DNA from: [Actinomadura] parvosata subsp. kistnae
GTDB taxonomy: Bacteria; Actinomycetota; Actinomycetes; Streptosporangiales; Streptosporangiaceae
Reading direction: 5' to 3'
Assembly (NCBI RefSeq): GCF_900323885.1
Contig: NZ_OOHJ01000018.1
Coordinates: 3,335,001-3,399,000 of the forward strand
DNA: 64,000 bases
Within the stretch, counting starts at the first letter, position 1, and every line of letters begins with the position of its first letter. Position numbers and translations under genes: made by a program. A model generated the notes under the pieces. That model was not told the origin of the DNA. It ran no database searches and saw nothing but the letters and a program-made list of their open reading frames with translations. This document shows, piece after piece, positions 41,731 to 50,090 of the stretch.

Positions 41731-42541
41731 GCGGCGCCTTCCAGACGTGCGCGTTCGCCCGTGCGAAGTCGGCGAAGTCGCGGGCCGGCCGGCCCAGGGC
41801 CTCGCGCACCCCGTCCGTCACGCTCGCGTTGCGGCCGTCCAGGATGTCGGTGAACAGGTGGCCGAGCCCTTCGGCGGCCTCGCGCGGCACGCCGTGCTCC
41901 ATGGCCGCGCTCACGTACTCCTCGGGCGTGACCCGGACGAACGTGACCGGCCGGCCGAGGATCGCCGACAGCTCCTCGGCGACGTCCGCGAAGGTCAGCA
42001 GCCGCGGCCCGGTCAGCTCGTACAGCTTGCCCGCGTGCCCGTCCTGGGTGAGCGCGGCGACGGCGACGTCCACAATGTCCTCGACGTCGAGGAACGGCTC
42101 GGGCACGTCGGCGGCGGGCAGGGCGATGACGCCGGAGAGGACGGCGCCGAGCAGGAAGTCCTCGCTGAAGTTCTGCATGAACCAGCCGCAGCGCAGCACG
42201 GTCCATTCCGCGCCCGACTCCTGGATGGTGCGCTCGCTGGCCTGCGCCTCCGGCTCGCCCCGGCCGGACAGCAGGACGAGCTTGCGCACGCCGTTGCGGA
42301 CGGCCAGCTCGGTGAACGCCTTGACGTCGTCGTAGGCGCCGGGGAAGGCGAGGTCGGGGTAGTAGGAGACGTAGACGGCGGTCACGCCGTCGAGCGCGGC
42401 CTGCCAGGTGCCGCGGTCCTGCCAGTCGAAGGGCGGGGTGGCAGAGCGGGAGCCGGCCCGGACGGGCAGGCCGAGCGAGGTGAGGCGGTCAGCTATGCGG
42501 CGGCCGGTCTTGCCGGTGCCGCCGAGCACGAGGATCGTCAT
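41723..42541 (-). CDS. NmrA-like NAD(P)-binding protein
   Basis: The 272-residue protein starts MTILVLGGTGKTGRRIADRL with the Rossmann GGTGKTG loop at 8-14, followed by AVYVSYYPDLAF and an atypical SDR core (ERTIQESGAEWTVLRCGWFM, EPFLDVEDIVDVAVAAL) without the YxxxK pair, as in NmrA/QOR2-like redox sensors. The divergent AraC gene, 75 bases away, probably regulates it. Substrate or signal unknown. Confidence 0.9.
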   Translation of the reverse strand: MTILVLGGTGKTGRRIADRLTSLGLPVRAGSRSATPPFDWQDRGTWQAALDGVTAVYVSYYPDLAFPGAYDDVKAFTELAVRNGVRKLVLLSGRGEPEAQASERTIQESGAEWTVLRCGWFMQNFSEDFLLGAVLSGVIALPAADVPEPFLDVEDIVDVAVAALTQDGHAGKLYELTGPRLLTFADVAEELSAILGRPVTFVRVTPEEYVSAAMEHGVPREAAEGLGHLFTDILDGRNASVTDGVREALGRPARDFADFARANAHVWKAPQG

Positions 42542-42616
42542 GCATCCAGTAAGCCCCGATACCGATAAGACTCTCCATGGTTGAGAAGCGCATTCCCATA
42601 TGCGATCGTCTAGCGT

Positions 42617-43537
42617 ATGGACCAGCTCGCGGCGCTTCTCGACGGCCCGAGAGCGCGGGGCGCCTTCCTGCTCCGCTCGATCCTGGCGCCGCCCTGGTCG
42701 CTGCGCATCCAGGACGAAGCGCCGCTGTCGGTGATCGCGCAGGTGCGGGGCGAGTCGTGGATCGTCTTCGACGACGGCGAGCCGGTACGCCTGGAGCCGG
42801 GGCAGGTGGCCGTCGCGCGGGGGCCCGAGCCGTACGTGGTGGCCGATGATCCCGGCACGAAGCCGCAGGTCGTCATCCACCCCGGCCAGCGCTGCACCAC
42901 GATCGACGGCGAGGTCCTGTACGAGAGCCTCGACCTGGGCCTGCGCACGTGGGGCAACAGCGCCGACGGCGACACCGTGCTGCTCACCGGCACGTACACG
43001 ATGGAGGGCGAGGTCAGCAGGCGGCTGCTCGACGCGCTGCCGCAGCTCATCGTGCAGCCGGGCGACCCGATCATCGGGTTGCTCGGCGCCGAGATCGTCA
43101 AGGACGAGCCGGGCCAGGAGGCCGTCCTCGACCGGCTGCTGGACCTGTTGCTCATCGCGGTCCTGCGGGCGCACTTCGCCACGCACGAGGCGCCCGGCTG
43201 GTACCGCGCGATGAGCGACCCGGTGGTGGGCAGGGCGATGCGCATGCTGTACGACAACCCGGCCCACCCGTGGACGGTCGCGGCGCTGGCCGCCGAGGTG
43301 GGCGTGTCCAGGGCGGCGCTGGCGCGGCGGTTCACGGAGCTGGTGGGCGAGCCGCCGATGTCGTTCCTCACCGACTGGCGGCTCGCCCTGGCCGCCGACC
43401 TGCTGCGCGAGCCGGACGCCACGATCGGCTCGGTGGCCAGGAAGGTCGGGTACGGCAGCCCGTTCGCGCTCAGTGCCGCCTTCAAGCGGGTGCGCGGCAT
43501 CAGCCCGCAGGAGCACCGGGCGGCGGCGGCCAAGTGA
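42617..43537 (+). CDS. AraC-family transcriptional regulator with cupin domain
   Basis: The 306-residue protein has an N-terminal AraC-binding/cupin domain (WSLRIQDEAPLSVIAQVRGE onward, to about residue 190) and two C-terminal helix-turn-helix motifs (VAALAAEVGVSRAALARRF and IGSVARKVGYGSPFALSAAF). This is the layout of AraC regulators paired with NAD(P)-dependent oxidoreductase genes. The stop overlaps the GTG of the HAD-like gene. Confidence 0.92.
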   Translation: MDQLAALLDGPRARGAFLLRSILAPPWSLRIQDEAPLSVIAQVRGESWIVFDDGEPVRLEPGQVAVARGPEPYVVADDPGTKPQVVIHPGQRCTTIDGEVLYESLDLGLRTWGNSADGDTVLLTGTYTMEGEVSRRLLDALPQLIVQPGDPIIGLLGAEIVKDEPGQEAVLDRLLDLLLIAVLRAHFATHEAPGWYRAMSDPVVGRAMRMLYDNPAHPWTVAALAAEVGVSRAALARRFTELVGEPPMSFLTDWRLALAADLLREPDATIGSVARKVGYGSPFALSAAFKRVRGISPQEHRAAAAK

Positions 43538-44046
43538 AACCCCTGCTCCTGCTCGACGTGGACGGCGTACTGAACCCGATGGGCCGCCCCACGTCCGACT
43601 TCCGCCGCTACCGCTGCACGATCGGCACCGACGTCTACACCGTGCACCTCAACCCCCGCCACGGCCGGCGCCTGATCGAGCTGGCCCTGGCGACCGGCTC
43701 CGAGCTGGTCTGGGCCACCACGTGGGAGCACCACGCCAACGAGTGGATCGCGCCGAGGATCGGCCTGCCCTCGCTGCCCGTCATCCCGATGGGCTCCGTG
43801 CGGGCGCCGGCGAGCGAGTACGGGGAGATGTTCAAGACGCCTCACGTCGCGGCGTACGTGGGGCAGCGGCCGTTCGTCTGGTTCGACGACCAGGTGTGGG
43901 CGGAGGACGAGGAGTACCTCAGGGTGCGTCAGGGTCTGGCGGATTTCCTGCTCGTCCACGTGGATCCCAGACAGGGACTGACCAGCCGACATCTGGGCAT
44001 GGCACATGAGTGGCTGACCCTTACAGGGTTTTCTCAGGGTTCCTGA
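43534..44046 (+). CDS. HAD-like hydrolase domain protein
   Basis: The 170-residue protein from GTG 43534 (GTGA overlap with the AraC stop) starts with the HAD motif I LLLDVDGVLNP; the two aspartates lie at residues 8 and 10. ELVWATTWEHHAN gives a motif-II-like Thr, and FVWFDDQVWAEDEE gives the motif IV aspartates. The small cap and short length fit the HAD-domain family found across actinobacteria. The phosphate substrate is unknown. Confidence 0.82.
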   Translation: MKPLLLLDVDGVLNPMGRPTSDFRRYRCTIGTDVYTVHLNPRHGRRLIELALATGSELVWATTWEHHANEWIAPRIGLPSLPVIPMGSVRAPASEYGEMFKTPHVAAYVGQRPFVWFDDQVWAEDEEYLRVRQGLADFLLVHVDPRQGLTSRHLGMAHEWLTLTGFSQGS

Positions 44047-44111
44047 CGGGAGTCCTGCGGCGCCGCTGTCCGTTTCCCAGATAGGTCGCGAAAACCACAC
44101 GGAGGAACGAC

Positions 44112-44303
44112 ATGTACCGCTCTCGTGAGCACCGGATCATCGCAGGCGTCTGCGGCGGTCTCGCCGACAAGATGGGCCTGCCCCCCACCCTCGTACGGAT
44201 CCTCTGGCTGCTGCTGTCGCTCATCCCGGGACCGCTCTGGGTCGTCTACGTCGCCATGTGGATCCTCGTCCCGCAGGAGCCGAAGGGGTACCGCACCGCC
44301 TGA
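44112..44303 (+). CDS. PspC domain protein
   Basis: The 63-residue protein is a bare PspC domain: SREHRIIAGVCGGLADKMGL, then a transmembrane helix (LWLLLSLIPGPLWVVYVAMWIL). GGAGGAACGAC lies in front of the ATG. PspC proteins respond to membrane stress; partners PspA or a histidine kinase are not nearby. Confidence 0.93.
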   Translation: MYRSREHRIIAGVCGGLADKMGLPPTLVRILWLLLSLIPGPLWVVYVAMWILVPQEPKGYRTA

Positions 44304-44347
44304 CCTCAGAGGATCGAGGGGCGTGCCGGTGCGTGCGGGCAGCGGCA

Positions 44348-44353
44348 TATCCT
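44348..44353 (+). promoter_or_regulatory. -10 element for leaderless lipB
   Basis: TATCCT lies 6 bases before the lipB ATG at 44360 and there is no ribosome site, consistent with transcription starting at the A of the start codon. Confidence 0.4.
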
Positions 44354-44359
44354 CGAAGC

Positions 44360-44995
44360 ATGAGGGCAAGGCCGCTGACGCTCATCCAGGATGAGCTCGT
44401 CGATTACGATCAGGCGATGGAGCGCATGACCGACCTCGTCGGGCAGCGCCAGAGTGACGAGCGGCCGGACACGCTCTGGCTGCTCAGCCATCCGTCCGTC
44501 TACACCATCGGCCGCCGCACCCCCGTCTCCCACCTGCCCGACCCCACGCACGGCATCCCCGTCGTCGAGACGGGGCGGGGCGGGCAGCTCACCTACCACG
44601 GGCCCGGCCAGCTCGTCGGTTACCTCATCGTCAAGCTCGACGAGGGTGAGGGCATCGTCGACTACGTGCGCGAGGTGGAGTTGAGGCTGGTCGAGGCGCT
44701 GGGCAAGCTGGGGCTGCCGGCCGAGCGGCGGGACACGCCGCCGGGCTCGGAGCTGCTGACCGGCGTCTGGACGACGGAGACCGGGCGGAAGATCATCTCG
44801 ATCGGCATGCGGCAGAGCCGGGGCGTCACCAGCCACGGGTTCGCCCTCAACGTCGACGGCGACCTGACGCCGTGGAGCTGGGCGGTCGCGTGCGGGATGC
44901 CCGACGTCGACATGACCTCGCTCAAGCGGGAGCTGGGCAGCGCGTCCATGGACGAGGTGCGCGCGGCCGTGGCCGAGGCGTTCGAGGCCTCCTGA
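44360..44995 (+). CDS. lipB: Octanoyl-ACP:protein octanoyltransferase LipB
   Basis: The 211-residue enzyme moves octanoate from ACP to lipoyl domains, the first step of lipoate synthesis. GRGGQLTYHGPGQLVGYLI is the signature, with Lys144 in GRKIISIGMR and the acyl-thioester Cys178 in VACGMPD. lipA is not in the window. Confidence 0.95.
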   Translation: MRARPLTLIQDELVDYDQAMERMTDLVGQRQSDERPDTLWLLSHPSVYTIGRRTPVSHLPDPTHGIPVVETGRGGQLTYHGPGQLVGYLIVKLDEGEGIVDYVREVELRLVEALGKLGLPAERRDTPPGSELLTGVWTTETGRKIISIGMRQSRGVTSHGFALNVDGDLTPWSWAVACGMPDVDMTSLKRELGSASMDEVRAAVAEAFEAS

Positions 44996-45116
44996 CTTTC
45001 GCAGGTCATCGGCGGGGAGCCAATCTTGTCATTCCTCCCCGTCCGTGCCTGCTCTTGCGCGATGATCCACATTGGTCGCAGCCCCAACGGGGGGATCGGC
45101 TGATGATTGGAGCACT

Positions 45117-46625
45117 GTGCGAAAGAGGTTCTCTCTGCTCGCCGCCGCCTTAATGGCGATGGCGACGCTCGCCTCCGTCTCGCCCGCCAACGCGGAGACG
45201 GAAGCACGGACGATCACGTGGGCGCCCTGTGAGGAGGAGCCGGCCGCCGAGTGCGGCAAGCTGACCGTCCCGATCGACTGGTCGAAGCCCGACGGGCCGA
45301 CCGTCGACATCGCCGTGGCCCGGCGCAAGGCCACCGACCCGGCCGCCCGGATCGGCTCGCTGGTGATCAACCCCGGCGGCCCCGGCGGGTCGGGCGTGGA
45401 GGCCGCGTTCGGCGCCACCTGGTTCACCGATGAGCTGCAGAAGCGGTTCGACATCGTCGGGTTCGACCCTCGGGGCGTGGGTCGCAGCCACCCGGTGATC
45501 TGCTCGGCGTCGGTCTACAACCAGATGCCGCACACCGTCATGAAGAGCCAGGCCGACTTCGACGCCTGGAACGCCTTCACCAAGAAGCTGCACGCCGACT
45601 GCCGCGAGCGCACCGGCCCCCTGTACGACCACGTCGACTCCCAGGACGTGGCCCGCGACATGGACGCCCTGCGCGCCGCCCTCGGCGAGGAGAAGCTCAC
45701 CTACTACGGCATCTCGTACGGCACGCTGATCGGCCAGATGTACGCCGAGCTGTTCCCCGACCGCGTCCGCGCGCTCGGGCTCGACAGCAACATGGACCAC
45801 AGCCTCAACGTCGCCGGCTTCCTGTCCACCGAGGCGCTCGCCGTCGAGGACGGCTTCGACCAGTTCGTCGGCTGGTGCGACCAGGACCCGAGCTGCGTGC
45901 TGCACGGCCAGGACGTCCGGGCGATCTGGAAGGGCCTGCTGGACAAGGCGCGGCGCGGCGAGCTCGTCTACCCGAGCACCGGCACGAAGATGACGGAGCT
46001 GCAGGTCATCTACAACGCCGCGCTGGGCAACGAGGGCCCCGACTGGCAGACGCTGAGCCAGACGATCAACTGGCTGAACGGCGGCGCCGAGCCTGACTGG
46101 GTGCCGCCGCTGCCCGGCCGCGGGCCGGTCGAGGGGGACGTGGCGGAGCTGCCGACCACGATCCTGTGCCAGGACTACAACCTCCGGGTGCGCAACTACG
46201 CCGAGTACGCCACCCTCATGAAGGTGTCGAACACGCTGGCGCCCGACACGCGGTACCACCCGTACCCGATCGACGACCTGCCGATCTGCATGAACTACCC
46301 GACCACCAACCCGCCGCACCAGCTCAAGTACACGGGTGACGCCCCGCTGCTGCTGGGCAACTCGCTGCACGACCCGGCGACGCCGTGGATCTGGTCGGCC
46401 AACGCGGCCCGCCAGCTCGGCTCCAAGGCGGTGCTGCTCACGTACGAGGGCTGGGGTCACCGCATCTACGGCAAGGACAAGTGCCAGACGGACATCTTCG
46501 ACGAGTACCTGATCTCGCTGAAGGTGCCCGCGCACGGCACGCGCTGCGCCGTGGGGACGCCTGAGGAGACGCTCAAGCTGAGGAGCACGAAGCCGGCCTG
46601 GCCGACGGACCGGCTCTCCTGGTAG
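45117..46625 (+). CDS. Secreted alpha/beta-hydrolase peptidase (tripeptidyl aminopeptidase type)
   Basis: The 502-residue protein from GTG 45117 has a signal peptide (about residues 1-25, ending SPANA), then an alpha/beta-hydrolase fold with the SlpD/Tap layout: LVINPGGPGGSG (oxyanion), FDIVGFDPRGVGRS, and nucleophile Ser200 in YGISYGT. A C-terminal TAP-like domain carries the late Asp and His (GWGHRIYG). It cuts short peptides from the N-terminus outside the cell. A second family member is at 57992. Confidence 0.92.
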   Translation: MRKRFSLLAAALMAMATLASVSPANAETEARTITWAPCEEEPAAECGKLTVPIDWSKPDGPTVDIAVARRKATDPAARIGSLVINPGGPGGSGVEAAFGATWFTDELQKRFDIVGFDPRGVGRSHPVICSASVYNQMPHTVMKSQADFDAWNAFTKKLHADCRERTGPLYDHVDSQDVARDMDALRAALGEEKLTYYGISYGTLIGQMYAELFPDRVRALGLDSNMDHSLNVAGFLSTEALAVEDGFDQFVGWCDQDPSCVLHGQDVRAIWKGLLDKARRGELVYPSTGTKMTELQVIYNAALGNEGPDWQTLSQTINWLNGGAEPDWVPPLPGRGPVEGDVAELPTTILCQDYNLRVRNYAEYATLMKVSNTLAPDTRYHPYPIDDLPICMNYPTTNPPHQLKYTGDAPLLLGNSLHDPATPWIWSANAARQLGSKAVLLTYEGWGHRIYGKDKCQTDIFDEYLISLKVPAHGTRCAVGTPEETLKLRSTKPAWPTDRLSW

Positions 46626-46630
46626 GGCCG

Positions 46631-46660
46631 ATGGGTACGGCGTGAGCACGCCGTACCCAT
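46631..46660. terminator. Bidirectional terminator
   Basis: A perfect 14-bp stem (ATGGGTACGGCGTG with CACGCCGTACCCAT) and a two-base loop between the convergent peptidase and permease genes, followed by CGATCTTT on the + strand. Confidence 0.85.
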
Positions 46661-46667
46661 CGATCTT

Positions 46668-48197
46668 TCACGCGGCAGGGACCTCGTCGATCGTGCGGCG
46701 GGGTCCCGTGAACCAGTGGCGGGCCGACAGGGCCCACCACAGCGCGATGCCGATCAGCACCACCCCGACGGCGATCGGCGCGTAGTTGACGGACGTCCAG
46801 GTGAAGTCCGCGCTGCCGGGTACGCCGGCCGGGGAGAACGGCATGATGAAGTAGATCGAGACGATCACGATCTCGACGCAGGCGATCCAGCACAGCGCCT
46901 TGTACTTCCTGCCGAGCGTCCACGGGCCGGGCTGGAAGGCGTCGCCCATGCGCAGCCGCAGCCAGATGGGGATGAGGAAGGCCAGGTAGAGGCCGATGAC
47001 GGCGATCGACACGACGGCGTAGAAGGCGACCGGCGTGGTCAGGCCGGCGGGGGCGTAGAGGGCGGGCAGGGTGATCAGGGCGGCGGCGACGCAGCCGGCG
47101 ATGATCGCGTTGACGGGGGTGCGGTTGCGGTCCACCTTCGACCACAGGCGCCAGCCGGGCACGGCGCCGTCGCGCGAGAACGCGTAGGTCATGCGGGACA
47201 TCGAGGTCACGCAGCTCATGCCGCAGAAGAACTGGCCGATCGTGGAGATCGCGAAGATGGCCGTGGCCAGCGGGGACGACAGCGCGGTGTCGAAGATGGT
47301 GCCGACGAAGCCGGCGTTCTTGTTGATCTCGTCCACATGCGTGGCGGCGAACAGGAACGACAGCAGCAGGATCCAGCCGCCGATGGCCGAGTAGAAGATC
47401 GACTGCCACAGGCCGCGGGCCGCGCTCCTGGCCGCCCCCTGGGTCTCCTCCGACACGTGCGCGCAGGCGTCGAAGCCGGTGATCGTGTACTGGGTGAGCA
47501 GGAAGCCGAGCGGCAGCACGTACAGCCAGAAGGGCAGCCCGTCGGAACCGTCGCCGAAGCCGGAGCTGTTGTTGGTGCCGAAGAAGACGAAGGACGCCGA
47601 CTGGTGGTTCTCGGGCGCGAAGATCAGGATGGCGACGACGATCGCGGCGCCGGCCACGTGCCACCAGACGGAGACGTTCTGCAGGAGCGAGATCAGCTTG
47701 TGGCTGTAGATGTTGATCAGCGCGTGCAGCGCGAGGACGATCACGAAGAGGAGGAACGCCTGCGGGAGGGTGCCCTCCCAGGCGCCGCCGGTCAGGCGGT
47801 TGAGGGTGATGTTGAGAAACGTGGCGCAGCCGTAGTCGACCGACGCGGTGACGGCGACGAGCCCGATGAGGTTGAGCCAGCCGGTGAACCAGCCGTGGAT
47901 CGGCTTGCCCAGCTTGGCGGCCCACCAGTAGATGCCGCCCGCCGTCGGGTACGCCGACACCAGCTCCGACATGCAGAAACCGATGATCAGGATGAACACG
48001 GAGATCAGCGGCCAGCCCCACGAGATGGCGATGGGGCCGCCGTTGTTCCACGCCTGTCCGAAGGTCGTGAAGCAGCCGGCGAGGATGGAGATGATCGAGA
48101 AGGAGATGGCGAAGTTGGAGAAACCGCTCCAGGTGCGGGCCAGCTCCTGCTTGTAGCCGAGCTCGGCCAGTCGCCTGGAATCCTCTTCAGTGGTCAT
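46668..48197 (-). CDS. APC-superfamily amino acid permease
   Basis: The 509-residue protein from ATG 48197 (GGAGACC upstream) has 12 predicted membrane helices and the APC start GFSNFAISFSIISILAGC. GITGFDACAHVSEETQGAAR matches the helix 6-7 region of the GABA/choline/polyamine permeases (AAT family). It imports an amino acid or amine. An inverted repeat 38 bases upstream may be its operator. Confidence 0.92.
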   Translation of the reverse strand: MTTEEDSRRLAELGYKQELARTWSGFSNFAISFSIISILAGCFTTFGQAWNNGGPIAISWGWPLISVFILIIGFCMSELVSAYPTAGGIYWWAAKLGKPIHGWFTGWLNLIGLVAVTASVDYGCATFLNITLNRLTGGAWEGTLPQAFLLFVIVLALHALINIYSHKLISLLQNVSVWWHVAGAAIVVAILIFAPENHQSASFVFFGTNNSSGFGDGSDGLPFWLYVLPLGFLLTQYTITGFDACAHVSEETQGAARSAARGLWQSIFYSAIGGWILLLSFLFAATHVDEINKNAGFVGTIFDTALSSPLATAIFAISTIGQFFCGMSCVTSMSRMTYAFSRDGAVPGWRLWSKVDRNRTPVNAIIAGCVAAALITLPALYAPAGLTTPVAFYAVVSIAVIGLYLAFLIPIWLRLRMGDAFQPGPWTLGRKYKALCWIACVEIVIVSIYFIMPFSPAGVPGSADFTWTSVNYAPIAVGVVLIGIALWWALSARHWFTGPRRTIDEVPAA

Positions 48198-48234
48198 TGA
48201 GGTCTCCCTGGGGGGCGCGGAGGACGCTCCTTTT

Positions 48235-48250
48235 GGTCTACGTCTAGACC
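48235..48250. promoter_or_regulatory. Operator candidate upstream of the permease
   Basis: GGTCTA-CGTC-TAGACC, perfect 6-bp arms extended to TGGTCTA/TAGACCA, 38 bases upstream of the permease ATG. The arms suit a GntR- or TetR-type dimer. No regulator gene is adjacent. Confidence 0.5.
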
Positions 48251-48306
48251 ATTTCTGCCCAGGGGACAAGGCGTTACAGGCGGGTTTCGATCTCGTCAGG
48301 CGGTTC

Positions 48307-48340
48307 GGTGGCCTCCTCCTTGCCGGGGGAGGAGGCCACC
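48307..48340 (-). terminator. Terminator after the DJ-1 gene
   Basis: GGTGGCCTCCTCC and GGAGGAGGCCACC form a 13-bp stem with an 8-base loop, 7 bases after the DJ-1 stop. Confidence 0.75.
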
Positions 48341-48347
48341 TCGCAGG

Positions 48348-48890
48348 TCAGGAGAAGGCGTCCGTGGCCGCCTGGCAGAACGCCTTGAGGTCGTCCGGCT
48401 TGCGGCTGGTCACCAGCGTGTTCGGGCCCTGCGTGCAGACCATGACCTCCTTGTCCACCCAGGTCGCCCCGGCGTTGCGCAGGTCGGTCTGGAGGCTGGG
48501 CCAGGACGTCAGTGTCCGGCCGCGTACGACGTCGGCCTCGATCAGCGTCCACGGGGCGTGGCAGATCGCGGCCACCGGCTTGCCGGCGTCGAAGAACGCC
48601 CGGACGAACCGCACGGCCTCGGGCACCGTGCGCAGGAAGTCCGGGTTCGCGACCCCGCCCGGCAGGACGAGGCCGTCGAAGGAGGCCGCTTCGGCGCTGT
48701 CCACCGTGTTGTCCACGGCGAACGTGTCCGCCTTGTCCAGGTGGTTGAACCCCTGGACCTGGCCGGAAGAGGTCGAGACGAGCTTGGGAGTGCCGCCCGC
48801 CTGCTTGACCGCCTTCCACGGTTCCGTGAGCTCCACCTGCTCGACTCCCTCGGGAGCGACCAGGAAAGCGATGGTCTTGCCGTCCAGCAT
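48348..48890 (-). CDS. DJ-1/PfpI family protein
   Basis: The 180-residue protein has the nucleophile-elbow Cys110 in AICHAPW and the Glu of the N-terminal strand in APEGVEQVEL, giving the DJ-1/PfpI glutamine-amidotransferase-like core. Members act as deglycases, chaperones or proteases under stress. It is divergent from copZ. Confidence 0.92.
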   Translation of the reverse strand: MLDGKTIAFLVAPEGVEQVELTEPWKAVKQAGGTPKLVSTSSGQVQGFNHLDKADTFAVDNTVDSAEAASFDGLVLPGGVANPDFLRTVPEAVRFVRAFFDAGKPVAAICHAPWTLIEADVVRGRTLTSWPSLQTDLRNAGATWVDKEVMVCTQGPNTLVTSRKPDDLKAFCQAATDAFS

Positions 48891-48958
48891 GTGACTCGTC
48901 CCCCTTGGACATCCGTGTTTCCACCCCCCTTTCCGTGGGATGCCGATGTATGCGTCTT

Positions 48959-48973
48959 TACCCTAGGGGGGTA
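48959..48973. promoter_or_regulatory. CsoR-type copper operator
   Basis: TACCCTAGGGGGGTA is a G-tract palindrome of the CsoR class and overlaps the candidate -10 TATATT (48972-48977) of copZ, so copper-free CsoR would block the promoter. csoR itself is not in the window. Confidence 0.75.
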
Positions 48974-49013
48974 TATTGGGCGTCACGAGACCCCGAGAGT
49001 GAGGAGTTTTGCC

Positions 49014-49280
49014 ATGACTGTCGCCACGTACCAGGTCGAGGGCATGACCTGCGGTCACTGTGTGAGCGCCGTGACTCAGGAGGTCGGCAAGGTGGCCGGG
49101 GTGAGCGGGGTCGAGGTCGACCTGGCGTCCGGGGCGGTGACCGTGACCAGCGCGGCGCCGGTCGACGCCGCGCTGATCGATGCCGCCGTGGTCGAGGCCG
49201 GTTACGAGCTGCGCGGCAAGGTCGACCTGCTGCCCCAGGTGAGCGGGTCGTCGTGCTGCGGCTCGGGCGGCTGCCACTAG
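49014..49280 (+). CDS. copZ: Copper chaperone CopZ with cysteine-rich tail
   Basis: The 88-residue protein has an HMA domain with the metal site MTCGHC (Cys13, Cys16) and an added tail SSCCGSGGCH that could bind metal too. It carries Cu(I) to a P-type ATPase, which is not encoded next to it. The CsoR box upstream supports copper control. Confidence 0.9.
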   Translation: MTVATYQVEGMTCGHCVSAVTQEVGKVAGVSGVEVDLASGAVTVTSAAPVDAALIDAAVVEAGYELRGKVDLLPQVSGSSCCGSGGCH

Positions 49281-49281
49281 G

Positions 49282-49989
49282 TCACCAGGGGAGCGGGCCC
49301 TTGGCGTCGAAGTAGCCGCCGGTGGGGCCGTCGGGGGCGACCTGGGCCATCCTGACGATGATCTCGGCGCCCTCCTCGACGGTCTGGATGCCGGTGTTGT
49401 GGTTGAGGTCCGTCTTGGTGAACCCGGGCTCGACGGCGTTGACGCGCAGCTGGGGGAACGCCTTCGCGTACTGCACGGTGATCATGTTCACCGCCGCCTT
49501 GGAGGCGGGATAGGCGACCCCCGGGTACGCGTACGCCGGCGTGCCCTCGGTGGTCATCCTGGCCAGGGAGGCCAGGCCGCTGCTGACGTTCACCACGACG
49601 GGCGCGGGGGAGCGCAGCAGCAGGGGCAGGAAGGCGTGCGTGACGCGCACCAGGCCGAAGACGTTCGTCTCGAAGATGGTGCGCAGGTCGTCGGCCGTCA
49701 CGTCCGCGGCGCCGATCACGCCTCCGTCCGCCGTCCTGCCCTCGATGCCGGCGTTGTTGACCAGCACGTCCAGGCCGCCGTCCGCCTCGATGGTCTTGAC
49801 GGCGGCGGCCACCGAGTCGTCGTCGGTGACGTCGAGGACGACCAGCCGCGCGCCGAGCCGGTCGGCGGCCGCCCGGCCGCGCTCGGCGTCGCGGCTGCCC
49901 AGGTAGACGGTGTGGCCGGCCTCGATGAGGCGGCGGGCGGTCTCGTGGCCGAGACCCTTGTTCGCTCCGGTGATCAATGTCGTCGTCAT
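49282..49989 (-). CDS. Short-chain dehydrogenase/reductase
   Basis: The 235-residue classical SDR has the cofactor loop TGANKGLG (residues 7-14), VNNAG, catalytic Ser in VSSG and YPASK giving Tyr and Lys. It starts at ATG 49989; longer readings upstream overlap the regulator promoter. It is divergent from an XRE regulator gene, a frequent actinobacterial pair in which the regulator controls the SDR. Substrate unknown. Confidence 0.92.
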   Translation of the reverse strand: MTTTLITGANKGLGHETARRLIEAGHTVYLGSRDAERGRAAADRLGARLVVLDVTDDDSVAAAVKTIEADGGLDVLVNNAGIEGRTADGGVIGAADVTADDLRTIFETNVFGLVRVTHAFLPLLLRSPAPVVVNVSSGLASLARMTTEGTPAYAYPGVAYPASKAAVNMITVQYAKAFPQLRVNAVEPGFTKTDLNHNTGIQTVEEGAEIIVRMAQVAPDGPTGGYFDAKGPLPW

Positions 49990-50090
49990 GCCTCCAGCCT
50001 GCGGCGCGGCCCCCGGCGTAGCCATTCGTCCGGTTTTCCTGGGACTGACAGTGCCAGGAACCTTCCGGGCGGAAGGGGGAGACTGGGGGC

